Shown here piece by piece: positions 41,398-51,849 of a stretch of DNA of 64,000 bases. The notes under the pieces were generated by a model that saw only the letters and a program-made list of their open reading frames with translations, was not told the origin of the DNA and did not search any database. Numbering within the stretch: position 1 is the stretch's first letter; each line of letters begins with the position of its first letter. A program made the position numbers and the translations under genes. This stretch comes from Fulvia fulva (Eukaryota > Ascomycota > Dothideomycetes > Mycosphaerellales > Mycosphaerellaceae), in assembly GCF_020509005.1 (NCBI RefSeq), contig NC_063013.1:6572001-6636000 (forward strand), given 5' to 3'.

Positions 41398-42080
41398 ATG
41401 AGCGCATCGAAGCACATCGGCACAGATGCCTTGACTCAAGGAATACCACCAGTCTTCTGCCTCATACTGGCTGTCACAGCAATCGCCATCCAGGGCACAT
41501 CCTTGAAAGAATTGCGGTCTCATGTTGGTACCGGCCACATCCTTCAGAAGTCCCCAAGCGATCCTGTTTACCGACTATCGAACGTACCGAGGACCGTCGA
41601 CTATGCAGTGAACAATCTCTCCATAGCAGCTGCTGTCATATGTTTGGTAGCAGCGTTGGTATGCTTCGGAAACAGTCTTCAGAGATCCCAGATCCAGACC
41701 AGTGGCAAGGTAGCTATCACCTGCGGATTGCAGAGCGAGCAAGTGAGCTGACCTGATCAGTGGATAGTGTTGCAGCTTTCGGCCACAGCCTTGGCTACCG
41801 TCCTGACGCTGGTATCGTTCATATATGCCTGCGTCCAGCAAAGTCGAAGTCCAGTGTGGCAATACACCGACTGGCTGTCGTCCGGCGACTGGTTCACCGT
41901 AGAGTCATGGGCGTGCCAGATGCAACACATCATACCGGACGAACCTTGGTTGCACGAGACGTGTCGAACTTCTGTAAGGCTATACCGATTTTGAGCGTCG
42001 TGAGAGTATTGCTGATGTTTTTCATTAAGCGTAGCGACCGAGCGCTAGCCACACCGGAGTACGAGCTTGCGAGTACGTAG
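41398..42080 (+). CDS. Small multi-pass membrane protein, unknown function
   Basis: Exons 41398-41709, 41761-41973 and 42030-42080 give 191 aa. At least three hydrophobic segments are visible: FCLILAVTAIAIQG (about 20-34), SIAAAVICLVAALVCFGN (about 75-92) and WIVLQLSATALATVLTLVSF (spanning the first splice). After the third comes a hydrophilic stretch with WLSSGDWFTVESWACQMQ and two cysteines, and the short last exon RSDRALATPEYELAST. Introns start GTAGCT and GTAAGG, with CTGATC/CTGATG branch-like sites. Layout of several TM helices and a cysteine-bearing tail is common among Dothideomycete membrane proteins of unknown role. No domain is recognised. Confidence 0.6.
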
Positions 42081-43184
42081 GTGAGGCGTCAGCGAGGGAG
42101 TGAAGCTCTATACCAGCCCTCGACTAGCCTTGGCGCCCGCTCTGATTGGCCAACTTTCAAGTTTTAGGGTCACGTGACCTACCGCACTGTGCCTGTTGGC
42201 GAACTCGCAAACATATACTCGTCGCTAACGCCTATGTCGTCGTATAATAAGCACTGTACGTCGGGTAGCGGTAGCGTGGATCGCACGCTACTTTGCAGTC
42301 TAGAAGGCTTGGTAGAGAGCTCCACTCCGCCACGCTTACCTTTGGAGGTTCACAACCGCCAACAGCACATTTTCAGCAAGCTGGAAGGTGGCTAGGCCTG
42401 CCGCTGTTCCTAAGTGCATCGGGCCTCATGCTACTGTCCCTTCTTGAGTGGCGTAGGAGTCGTACAGTATTGGAGTCGAGAGATGACAAGATGGAGCTGG
42501 TGGAGGAGTGAAGACGATGTTCAATGTTGTGTAGGTTGTGTCATGAAAGCTTGTCGGCGCGGCAGGCACATGCCCCTCAGCTCGTCGCGTACCTTGGCGT
42601 ACAGTGCTTGCTGTGCAAGAAGTCACAAGCTGGGAAGATACTGTCAGACAGCAAACGTTCGCAAGCCATATCTGTCTGTCGTCCTCTTTGCGGTTGTGTA
42701 CTTCGGAATACAACAATACGAAGCACTCCGGCCGCGACATCGCCAAAGATTTTTGATATCTTAGCACACGTGTCCCCGGCAGCCGCTATTCCGCTTGTGG
42801 TTACCAGGGGACAGGTCTATATTCAGGCTTCCAGTGGAAGCGCAGTTCTCGCGTCCCGCGATTTCTCGAGGAACACGACAGCAGTCTGTCAAGGGGGCCT
42901 CTCGACACGAGAAAGAGACCACCTTTGCTTCTTGCTTGTGCATTTCATCACTTCACCCCTTCACATGCCATCGCCGCGCGCATGGTCCTCCTTCTTCGCA
43001 CTCTACGTGTCTACTAATAACCTCTTTTTGACGAAACCTTCTCACGCTCCCTTACAACCCTACCACCAATTCTCAACAGGGCTACCTGTCCACACCCCGG
43101 TCACCTCTCCTACATTCTAGAACACCGTCCTGACTTGCGATACTTCATCGCGAGTGAGACATCTTCACCCACACCACCGCCAAC
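42081..43184. other. Intergenic between membrane-protein and PMT genes
   Basis: About 1.1 kb with no supported coding frame. Pyrimidine-rich tracts from about 42950 to 43140 are the likely promoter and 5' leader of the PMT gene. Contains the palindrome noted separately at 42168-42179. Confidence 0.45.
42168..42179. promoter_or_regulatory. Palindromic E-box GGTCACGTGACC with nearby CCAAT box
   Basis: A perfect 12-bp palindrome centred on CACGTG, flanked as GTCACGTGAC, which is the preferred core for Cbf1/USF-type bHLH factors. An inverted CCAAT box (ATTGGC) lies about 20 bp upstream at 42145-42150. It sits about 1 kb before PMT and about 90 bp after the membrane-protein gene, so its target is unclear. 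Confidence 0.5.
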
Positions 43185-45563
43185 ATGGCGGCGCAGGACT
43201 TCCAGACCAAGGCCACCGGCGCAGATACGCAAGGTGGCCTCAGACAGCGATATGCACCGCCGCAGCAGCAACAGAATGGCAACTATGTGCCCAAAGAGCT
43301 GGACGACAAGCTGGACAAGAAGACGAAGCAGCAGGTCAGTATCTTCGCAGGAACATGCTGACACATTGCATCGCTGGAGCTGCATCCGAGCTCAACGGTG
43401 CATGAGGCTGACCTGGAAATAGGCCAACTCCATCCTCCAGACCCTCGACGACTACGAATTCCTGATCGCGCCCATCGTCTTCACAGCCCTCGCCTTCTTC
43501 ACGCGCATGTGGAAGATTGGCATCTCCAACATCGTTACATGGGATGAAGCACATTTCGGCAAGTTTGCATCCCATTACCTCAAGCGCGAGTTCTACTTCG
43601 ATGTCCACCCTCCTCTCGGCAAGATGCTCAATGGTCTGGCTGGCCACATGGCTGGCTACAATGGCTCCTTCGAGTTTAAGAGCGGCGAAGTCTACCCGGA
43701 AGAGCTGAACTACACCTTCATGCGATTGTTCAACGGAGCATTCGGCGCCTTGTGCGTACCGTTGGCATACTTCACCGCGAAAGAGCTGCACTTCAAAAGG
43801 CCGACAGTCTGGCTGGTGACATTGATGGTCCTGTTCGAGAACAGCTACACCACGATCAGCAGGTTCATCCTGCTGGACAGTATGCTGCTCTTCTTCACCT
43901 TCACGACTGTCTTCACCTGGGCCAAGTTCCACAACCAGCGAATCGACCCATTCTCGGTCCCATGGTTTTTCTGGCTCTTCATGAGCGGTATCTCGATCGG
44001 CTGTGTGTGCAGTGTCAAGTGGGTTGGCGCTTTCGGAACTGCTCTGGTTGGGATCTACACTACTGAGACGCTGTGGAACATGTTTGGTGATCTCAAGATG
44101 CCAAAGGTCACGCTCGCTTCGCATCTCGGCGCTCGCATCTTTGGTCTGATTGTCATTCCCATGGTCGTCTACATGTTCACTTTCTGGGTTCACTTTGCGG
44201 TTCTCGAGAACAGCGGTCCTGGCGATGCGCAGATGTCTTCTCTCTTCCAAGCCAACCTCCGGGGCACGGAAGTCGGCAAGGACAGCCCACTTGAGATTGC
44301 GATTGGTTCTAGGGCGACTTTGAAGAACATGGGCTACGGCGGTGGTCTTCTGCATTCTCACGTTCAGACATACCCTGAAGGATCTGGACAGCAACAGGTC
44401 ACTTGCTACCATCACAAGGATGCCAACAACGACTGGTTCTTTTACCCCAACAGACACGAGGCCGAGTTCGACCCAGAAGCACCACTGAAATTCGTCGGCG
44501 ACAAGGATGTCATCCGTCTTATCCACGCACAAACTGGTCGCAACTTGCACTCTCACCAAGTCGCTGCACCAGTCACTAAGGCTGACTGGGAAGTTTCCTC
44601 ATACGGCAACGTTACCATCGGTGATACCAAGGATCACTGGCAGGTCGAGGTCATTAACGATGCTGCCTCGAGGGACCACTCTAAGCTCAGGACGCTGACC
44701 ACTGCCTTCCGCCTCAAGCACGTCGATCTGGGCTGCTACCTCCGAGCTGGCAACGTCAACCTGCCACAGTGGGGTTTCAAGCAGATCGAGGTGACTTGCG
44801 TCAAGCAGAACAAGCCCCGTGACCCATACACGCACTGGAACGTCGAGTCGCACGTGAACGAGAGACGTAAGTTATCATCATCATCCACTCGTGATGATCC
44901 TGGCTAATAGATATCACAGTCCCACCCGGCGACCCAGGTTCATACAAGTCTCCGTTCTTCCGCGACTTCATCCACCTCAACGTCGCCATGATGACCTCCA
45001 ACAACGCTCTGGTTCCTGACCCAGACAAGCAGGACGATCTCGCCTCGAAACCATGGCAGTGGCCCCTTCTCAACGTCGGCCTCCGCATGTGCGGCTGGGA
45101 CGACAACATCATCAAGTACTTCCTCCTTGGCAACCCACTGGTCTACTGGGGATCCACTTTCTCTCTGGGCTTCTTCCTCGCCATGGTTGCATGGTACGCG
45201 ATCAGATGGCAGCGCGGGTACGACGAGCTCACCTGGAAGCAAATCGACCATTTCCAGTACTCAGGTATCTACCCGGTCATTGGCTGGTTCCTCCACTACC
45301 TGCCGTTCATCGCCATGGCTCGTGTAACTTACGTCCACCACTACTACCCAGCTCTCTACTTCGCCATCCTCAGCTTTGGTTTCTGCGCTGACTGGCTCAC
45401 GCGACAGCTGCCAAGCAGAGTACAGTGGGCGATCTTCACAGTCCTTTACATCACCACAACAGGACTGTTCTGGCTATTCAAGGACTTCTGCTTCGGCATG
45501 GTTGGCAACAACCAACAATGGAGTCACCTGAAGTGGCTGTCTACATGGCGGATGTCTGACTAG
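43185..45563 (+). CDS. Dolichyl-phosphate-mannose protein mannosyltransferase (PMT2-type)
   Basis: Exons 43185-43334, 43423-44866 and 44920-45563 give 745 aa. After a short cytosolic N-terminus comes FLIAPIVFTALAFFTRMWKI and VTWDEAHFGKFASHYLKREF, containing the catalytic DE pair of the first luminal loop, then FDVHPPLGKMLNGLAGHMAG. The central luminal part has MIR-repeat features (GLLHSHVQTYPEGSGQQQVT, LIHAQTGRNLHSH, LRAGNVNLPQWGFKQIEVTC). The C-terminal half is multi-pass, with HHYYPALYFAIL. The enzyme moves mannose from dolichyl-phosphate mannose to Ser/Thr of secretory proteins in the ER. Sequence character fits the PMT2 family, usually paired with a PMT1-type subunit. Both introns have good consensus. 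Confidence 0.92.
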
Positions 45564-45976
45564 AGGTTTGGGATGATGATTTGAGACACCATACTATACA
45601 GCGAAGGAGCAGGATCGCTTCGCAGTTCATGAGGTTTCCGGAGTGGCATGGCTATGGCGTTGGACCAGGAGCGTAAAACGAAAACAGATTTCATGTATCA
45701 TGTAGCAAAACAATGGCAGTGACCTCGTCTCAGCGAAGCATTTCCAAGATATTCAATCCTTCACGACCCGTTCCGATGTGTTTGCAATGCCGAATGGGCT
45801 CCATTCGTGGCGCACTGGCGCCACCACCTCGGTACCCGTGCTTGGCTGAAGCTTAGATCTCCGGTTACACCACGCCATTGATCGAGTGACACGACACCGT
45901 ACTTTCTGCTTACCACGAGCTATACATATATCGCCGCGTCAATGCTGGCGGTCGTTCCTCAAGATACCTCATAACC
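45564..45976. other. Intergenic, PMT 3' flank and HEM13 promoter
   Basis: 413 bp with no coding feature. A short TATA-like ATACATATAT lies near 45921, about 55 bp before the HEM13 start. Confidence 0.4.
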
Positions 45977-47377
45977 ATGAACCCAATACGCCCTCCCACG
46001 CTCGAAGCAGCGTTACGATCATGCACACGACCACACCGCACTCCCGCCGCCCGCAACGCAATCCAATCGCGATCAAGAGCTCCGCAAAGACGATGCATTT
46101 TCGAAAGTGAGCGACCCCAGCGACCGGGACAATTGGGTTCTGGCGATGGCCCTATGCCGCAGAAGAATCAGGTGTGGATGCCGAAGACGAGGATTGCTGT
46201 GGGGGTGGTGTTTATTGGGAGTTTGGTTTATTCTATGGTAAGGTTGTAGTAGCGTGAGGGAGAGGGGTTGGTGGATAAGGATGGGGATGGTGTGCTGATG
46301 TGATGGGTGTAGGCGATGGGGGAGAGTGAGGTTCCACCACCGGGTTCCCCTGAAGCGAAACTGCGAACGGGACAACAGCTTGATGCGCCGACGATTGCGG
46401 AGCGGGATTCTTTGAGTAAGAGGGAGAGTGGTGTTAGTGTGAATTCGCCGATGCGGTTAAGGATGGAGCAGTATATCAAGCAGAAACAGGAAGAGATTGT
46501 AAGAGCGCTGGAAGGGGTAGATGGTAAGCGGTTTCAAGTCGATGCGTGGGATAGACCTAATGGCGGCGGTGGCATCTCCTGCGTCCTGCAAGAAGGAAAT
46601 GTCTTCGAGAAGGCTGGTGTGAACATCAGCGTCGTCTACGGTACCCTCCCTCGCGCCGCCATCTCCAAGATGCGCGTCAACCACAAAGCCCTCGACCCAG
46701 ACGTCGAGAGCCTCGAATTCTTCGCAGCAGGTCTCAGTCTAGTCCTCCACCCCAACAACCCCATGGCCCCCACCGTCCACCTCAACTACCGCTACTTCGA
46801 AACCGCCAATGCCGACGGCTCCACGAACGCCTGGTGGTTCGGCGGAGGCACAGATCTCACGCCGAGCTACCTCTTCGACGAAGACGTAATTCATTTCCAC
46901 CGCACCATTAAAGAGGCCTGCGACTCCCACGACAAGACTTACTACGCCCGCTTCAAAAAATGGTGCGACGACTACTTCTCCGTCAAACACCGCAACGAAA
47001 CCCGTGGCGTTGGTGGGATCTTCTTCGATGACCTGGACGAAACTGAAAAGGACGCGGAATCCTTATTCGCATTCTGCCAATCATGTCTAGGCGCCTTCCT
47101 CCCCTCGTACCTCCCCATCATCAACAAGAGGAGGGACATGCCATATACGGAGAAAGAGAAGCAATGGCAGCAGTTGAGACGGGGAAGGTATGTGGAGTTT
47201 AATCTGGTGCATGACAGGGGTACGGCGTTTGGGTTGAATACACCGGGGGCGAGGATTGAGAGTATTTTGATGAGTTTGCCACTTACGGCCAGGTGGCAAT
47301 ATCAGCATGAGCCGGAGAGGGGGAGTAGGGAGGAGAGATTGGTGGGGGTGTTGAGGAGGCCGGTTGATTGGATTTGA
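45977..47377 (+). CDS. HEM13: Coproporphyrinogen III oxidase, oxygen-dependent
   Basis: Exons 45977-46237 and 46313-47377 give 441 aa. Exon 2 has the full enzyme: [60 protein letters not shown] (conserved active-site GGGTDLTP), [12 protein letters not shown] and [16 protein letters not shown]. The reaction is oxidative decarboxylation of coproporphyrinogen III to protoporphyrinogen IX in haem synthesis. Exon 1 adds about 87 residues: an arginine-rich presequence ([16 protein letters not shown]) and a hydrophobic segment, [17 protein letters not shown]. Yeast Hem13 is cytosolic and lacks this, so a mitochondrial intermembrane-space form, as in animals, is likely here. The G/A-rich intron has a CTGATG branch-like site. 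Confidence 0.92.
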
Positions 47378-47514
47378 GGAGGTAGGCTTGAGAGGCCATG
47401 AAGGATGGACCGCACTTGTATATAGCTGGTGTACAGAATTGGATGTAAGAGAGTCTCATGCAGGCCTGGCTCCATGCCCTTTCAGCCTTGGCTCTTTGGC
47501 GCGACAATCCTGAC

Positions 47515-49245
47515 CTACTTCGACTTCAAAGGCGGTGCTGGCACGATGACTGCCTTGCAGATCGTCACCGGCTCTCCCTCTGGCCCAGTGCGCACCACTC
47601 CAGGCACCACCGTGTGGAAGAGAACCTTTGCTCCTCCATGCTGGGAGTTTGGCCGGTGCTGGAACTCATCAATCTTCTGCCCCGCCACGGGCCAGCTGTA
47701 CTGGCACCGGCCAGGACTCGATGCCTCGAGCGTCTGCCTGACGATGCTGGCTTGCTTGAACGCCTCCTGCAGATAGTGAAGCCAAGATTTGAGGTTACGC
47801 TTGTCTTGTTTACGCTTGGTCTTCTTCAGCGCAAGGAGATGTGGCTGTACCACGAGTGCCAGTCGTTCGGCCTGCACCCGGGCGTGTTCGGAGACTTCGT
47901 TCGACTGGAAGCTGGGGTCTGCGATCTGCTCTCCGACCGCGTAACGCAGGAAGTCGTGCATCGAGTGGCCGAAGTGTGAGATGACTTTTTGGAAGTACTG
48001 AGAGCGTTCACCTAGTGAAGCGTGGAACTCACGACCCAAGTCCCAGGGTAAGGCTTTCTGGAAGATTTCCTGGTCTATGCCGGCACCGAACAATCCCATG
48101 ACGAAGAAGTCCTGCTTCAAGACACGACCGTTCTCAGCACACCTCAGTAAGATGGTGCGTCAGTCCTTCTTGCCGAAAGTCGCCTCGTACAAGTCCAGCA
48201 GCTTCTTCGAGGCCTTCTCATCCAACAGCGTGGAGTGTGCATCGGGATCGATGTTCTTATCCTGAAAGTACGACGACACCGCATTCCAGATTGCATCCTC
48301 GATCAGGCCCATTTGCGGCCGCACCCAGCTGGAGTCTCCACGGTTGATGATTCCATCGGGGTTTTTGGGCTGTCTTGTCGGCGGAATCTTTGCCGCTTCG
48401 CGTAGGGCTGCTGAAGGTTCCCGGGCACTCTGACGGTCGTTCTCGATGGGCTCAATTGTGGTGTTTGGTGAGTGTGCTGCGGCGGCGGAGCTGGTGGTCT
48501 CGATATTTACGGTTTGTGGTGGAGATGCGAGATGTGGTGGGGCGCTTTTCTGTCTCTTTTGTGCTGGGGCTTCGGGAGTGGCTGGTTCGGAAGAAGAGCA
48601 CTTTTGGCCGGTCCTGGAGGCTGTAGCCTTGGATGAGGTCTCTGGAAGTTCTTCGTGGGTGTTTGAGGGTGCGATATCCCTAGACGACACGACTTCGACC
48701 ACAATTGCATCCACCATCTCGATCTCTGGTGAGGCACCCACAGGAGGGACTGTTTCTGCTCCTGGTGTTGGTCTTGGGGTGTCAATTGCAATGACTTCTT
48801 CTACCAGACTCTTCTGGTCAGGAGCCGCGGGGAGGTCTGACTCATTCTTGATCTGTGCGACACTGGAGCTGTCTTCTGCCTCATCGAGATCGACATCTGG
48901 TTCCCAACCATGGCTGAAGAGCCACTCTTCTTTGACTGTTTTCTCGGGGCCCATCTCGAAGAGGTGTTGCCTGGTATAGGTCTTGGACTTTGTAAACCTG
49001 CCCCAACCTGTTGTGTAGGACATGCCCTTGGAGGCCATAAAGGTCCTCAGTTGATCTCTGACTTTGATCACTTTCCGCTCGATCTCGTCCTCTGTCACAC
49101 CTGTGGTGTACTTGGGTACCAACAAGCCGCGAAGAAGATCCTTCTGGGAATCAATATCGCCCAAGCGGCCTACCGCATCCGATATGGCTGACAGTATCTC
49201 CTCTTTATCTGGTACGTCGCTCTGTGTCGTCTGCTTGGTCGCCAT
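47515..49245 (-). CDS. Hypothetical protein; stop may be removed by a 48-nt intron
   Basis: From the ATG at 49245 (MATKQTTQSDVPDKEE; another in-frame ATG at 49308) a frame of 361 codons ends with TGA at 48160. The same frame is open again to 47515. A 48-nt segment, 48190-48143, begins GTACGA, has CTGAC and ends ACTGAG, and includes the stop. Removing it keeps the frame and gives 560 aa, joining SKKLLDL to CAENGRVLKQDFFVMGLFGA. The first part has YTTGWGRFTKSKTYTRQHLF, a long Ser/Pro/Thr-rich disordered centre and QMGLIEDAIWNAVSSYF; the second is helical with KKTKRKQDKRNLKSWLHYL. No family is recognised. Retention of the intron would yield a shortened protein ending YEATFGKKD. Confidence 0.5.
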
Positions 49246-49655
49246 GTTGGCCGGAGCACACAGTGTTGCAAGAAGTGTGCGTACTGGCTGGTAGATGCAG
49301 TCAAGCATGAGTTGAAGTGGTAGTGTTGACGAGAAAAAATTGTATGGAAGGAGAAAGCAACTCGGAACAGGGAGCGTGCTACCGCCTAAACCTCACTTCA
49401 CGCGGCGCCATACCCCCGGACATCTGCATCTGGCTCAGTTGAGCTCTTCACTGGCTGCTGACTTTCGTCGAGCACATGCCTCACTTTCCTGTTCACAAGA
49501 TGGGGCCTACGCTTCAATTCAGCATGGTGATGTCAGCGTATAGTACATATGGCCCGCGGACTCCCAGCCCTCTTTGCGCCCCTTCACAGCTTACGCCTCG
49601 ACACATATCGACACACCACACCTTCGCCGACATTACCACAGCACTACAGCACAAA
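49246..49655. other. Divergent promoter region, unknown protein and Hsp70-like gene
   Basis: About 410 bp between the chosen start codons (or 347 bp if the upstream ATG at 49308 is used). No sites recognised. Confidence 0.35.
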
Positions 49656-51421
49656 ATGACCGGCGTCATCGGGATCGAGTTCAATATTGACTGGGGCACC
49701 TACAAATGGGTCATCGCATACACATTCACACGAGACGGCGAAAGAATCGGTGAGCCTTCGTGCATCTGCATTGAAGGTCAGTCTGTTGAGGTACCCCAAA
49801 TGGCGGCCTGGCTCGGGGACAGATTGATTCAAGGATTCGAACTTGAGCGTGAAATCAGCAAGAACCCGGAACTCTCGAGCCGTACCAGCGAACTGTACAA
49901 GTTACTTCTTTACAAGAGTGCAGAGACTTCTGAGCTCCGCGAGAATGCCGAAAAGCTCCTAGCTGCACAACCCGGCAACAAGACAGTCGAATGCAGGCTG
50001 CCACCAAGAAGGCTGGACTTCCGCTCGTACAGTTGGCCTACGAGCTGCAATGCGCGCTGTCATACCTAGTCGATGATTACTTACGCCGAGGAGTCAACCC
50101 TGGACTTCGAAAGGGTCATCTGATACTGGTCGCCGACTTGGGATGTGGAACCGGAGATTTCGTACTCTACCGACTCACTGACAACTTCAGTGTCACTGGC
50201 CGTCTGGAGGCCGTCGACATGGCAAGCGGTGAGCTTTGTGGATCTTTCCAAGTCGATCGGCTGGTCTACGAATCCTTCCAGGATCGCATGAAGCAAGGCT
50301 GGCGCACCAGAACTGCCACAAAACTGAGTATCGGCAAGGCCGACCTTGATCGCCGCATGCTCCGGGCGATCGAGGGCGCGAAATGTACTTTCAAAGATTA
50401 CGAAAAACAAACGCCTACTAGAGTCATGGGCCTTGACGGCAAGTACCTCAACTTTGATATCCTCACGAAAGAGTTCCACGACGCTCTCGATGCGGTGATC
50501 ATTAGGGTCACAACACAGATCAACAAACTCTGCTCCAAGACGAAGAAGCCGAACGTAATTGCTCTGGTGGGTGGTTTCGCGAAGAACGAGTACCTGAAGG
50601 CCAAACTACAAGCGCTGTATGACGACGAGGGCAAGACTGTTGTAGTGCGTCCCACGGACGGCAAGCCGGCTGGATGCCAACCCATCGCCATGGGCGCTCT
50701 ACTTCGATATGGCTGCGTCAAGTCGCAATCACTCCCGACCAAACACGGATATGCATACTTGGTACGCGAGGAACTGGATCCAGAAATTCACACAGACTCC
50801 TGCACTGTTCGGGCGAACGTCAAGAAGCTCAAGCGTAACGACACCGCTCCACGCATGATCAGGGAGATTGACCGGGAGCCTTGGGTCCTACCTAGCCCGT
50901 TCAATGACAAGATCTGGGTTGTGGACGATCGCCTGCGCATCATCGTCCCTATGGGAACTGCGTGCGATGCCGGGCAGGAGTTCGAGTACAAGCTGGAATT
51001 CTACCTACGCACGACTGGTCCAAGAAGCACTGGAGAGTTTGTACTGCTCACCGAACACTTCGAGGAACACGATCGCGCCAAAGACTACAAAGGCAAGAAG
51101 AACGGAAAGGACTGGGGAGTGTTGAGAGAAGGCATCCAACCTTGGGTAACGGTCGACGGCGTCGTTGACGAGAAGAAGCTCAAAGCTGGCGGATACAAAG
51201 TCATTACCACGGAGAATGGGGAGAAGTTCTGGAAAGTACCGGTGAAGGTTGTGATCGAGGTGCGGGAGGACTGCGTGCCGATTAGGTTCGACATTCTTGA
51301 GCCGGGGGGATGTGAGGAGGATGAGGAGGAGGAGGAGGAGGAGGAGGATTTTAGTGGAGCTACGGTGTTCACGGTTCCGGATACGGTCTGGGATGGAAAT
51401 CACACTGAGTTTATAGAGTGA
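49656..51421 (+). pseudogene. Hsp70-like (HSPA12-type) ATPase gene with a frame change
   Basis: The ATG at 49656 opens TGVIGIEFNIDWGTYKWVIA, a degenerate form of the first phosphate-binding loop of actin/Hsp70 ATPases (DLGTT-type). This frame ends at 50069. From about 49985 the coding signal lies in another frame: AATKKAGLPLVQLAYELQCA (the Hsp70 'AGL...EP.AA' region), LILVADLGCGTGDFVLYRLT (phosphate 2), PNVIALVGGFAKNEYLKAKL (adenosine) and a substrate-side C-terminus ending in a poly-Glu tract. Between the two the usual KWG...W region is missing. No GT-AG pair restores the frame properly, so a frameshift, with an internal loss, is likely. If the second frame uses the ATG at 49991, a truncated 476-aa protein would result. 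Confidence 0.55.
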
Positions 51422-51849
51422 AAGAGTAGGCATGAGCTTTCAGATGGTTGATGTATGATAGCTGGGTGAATCATTCAGAGAGCCTCTCATCCGAGGCGAC
51501 CTGGGCTATGCAAGCCGATCAGCCTTCGACGCGTCTTTGTTCTACATTCTGCTTCGAAGCGATACTACGCGCTACTCCAGCCATGTGTCCATCACGAGAC
51601 GAATCTCATGACAACATGTGGAAGTGATGAAGTGAAGTTGCTGACACTGCATGGGATAGTCAGATTGACTTTCGCACGGGCCAGCTCCCACGTTTCACGC
51701 CTCCCCGCAGAAGACGTTACCGACCTCGAATGCATTAGACCGAGGATACGGTTCATCCATCGACATGATCATATTGTAGGCTGTATATTACTGCTGTAAG
51801 TGTGTTATATTCATCTACTCAACCTCATTTATAGTCACACTCTCCCACC
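51422..51849. other. Intergenic, acyl-CoA dehydrogenase promoter
   Basis: 428 bp with no coding feature; holds the 3' flank of the Hsp70-like gene and the promoter of the gene at 51850. Confidence 0.45.

Noticed and set aside
43336..44559. 407-codon ORF on the minus strand
   Set aside because: It is antisense to the PMT gene, whose conserved motifs and splice sites are certain; long antisense frames arise from codon bias.
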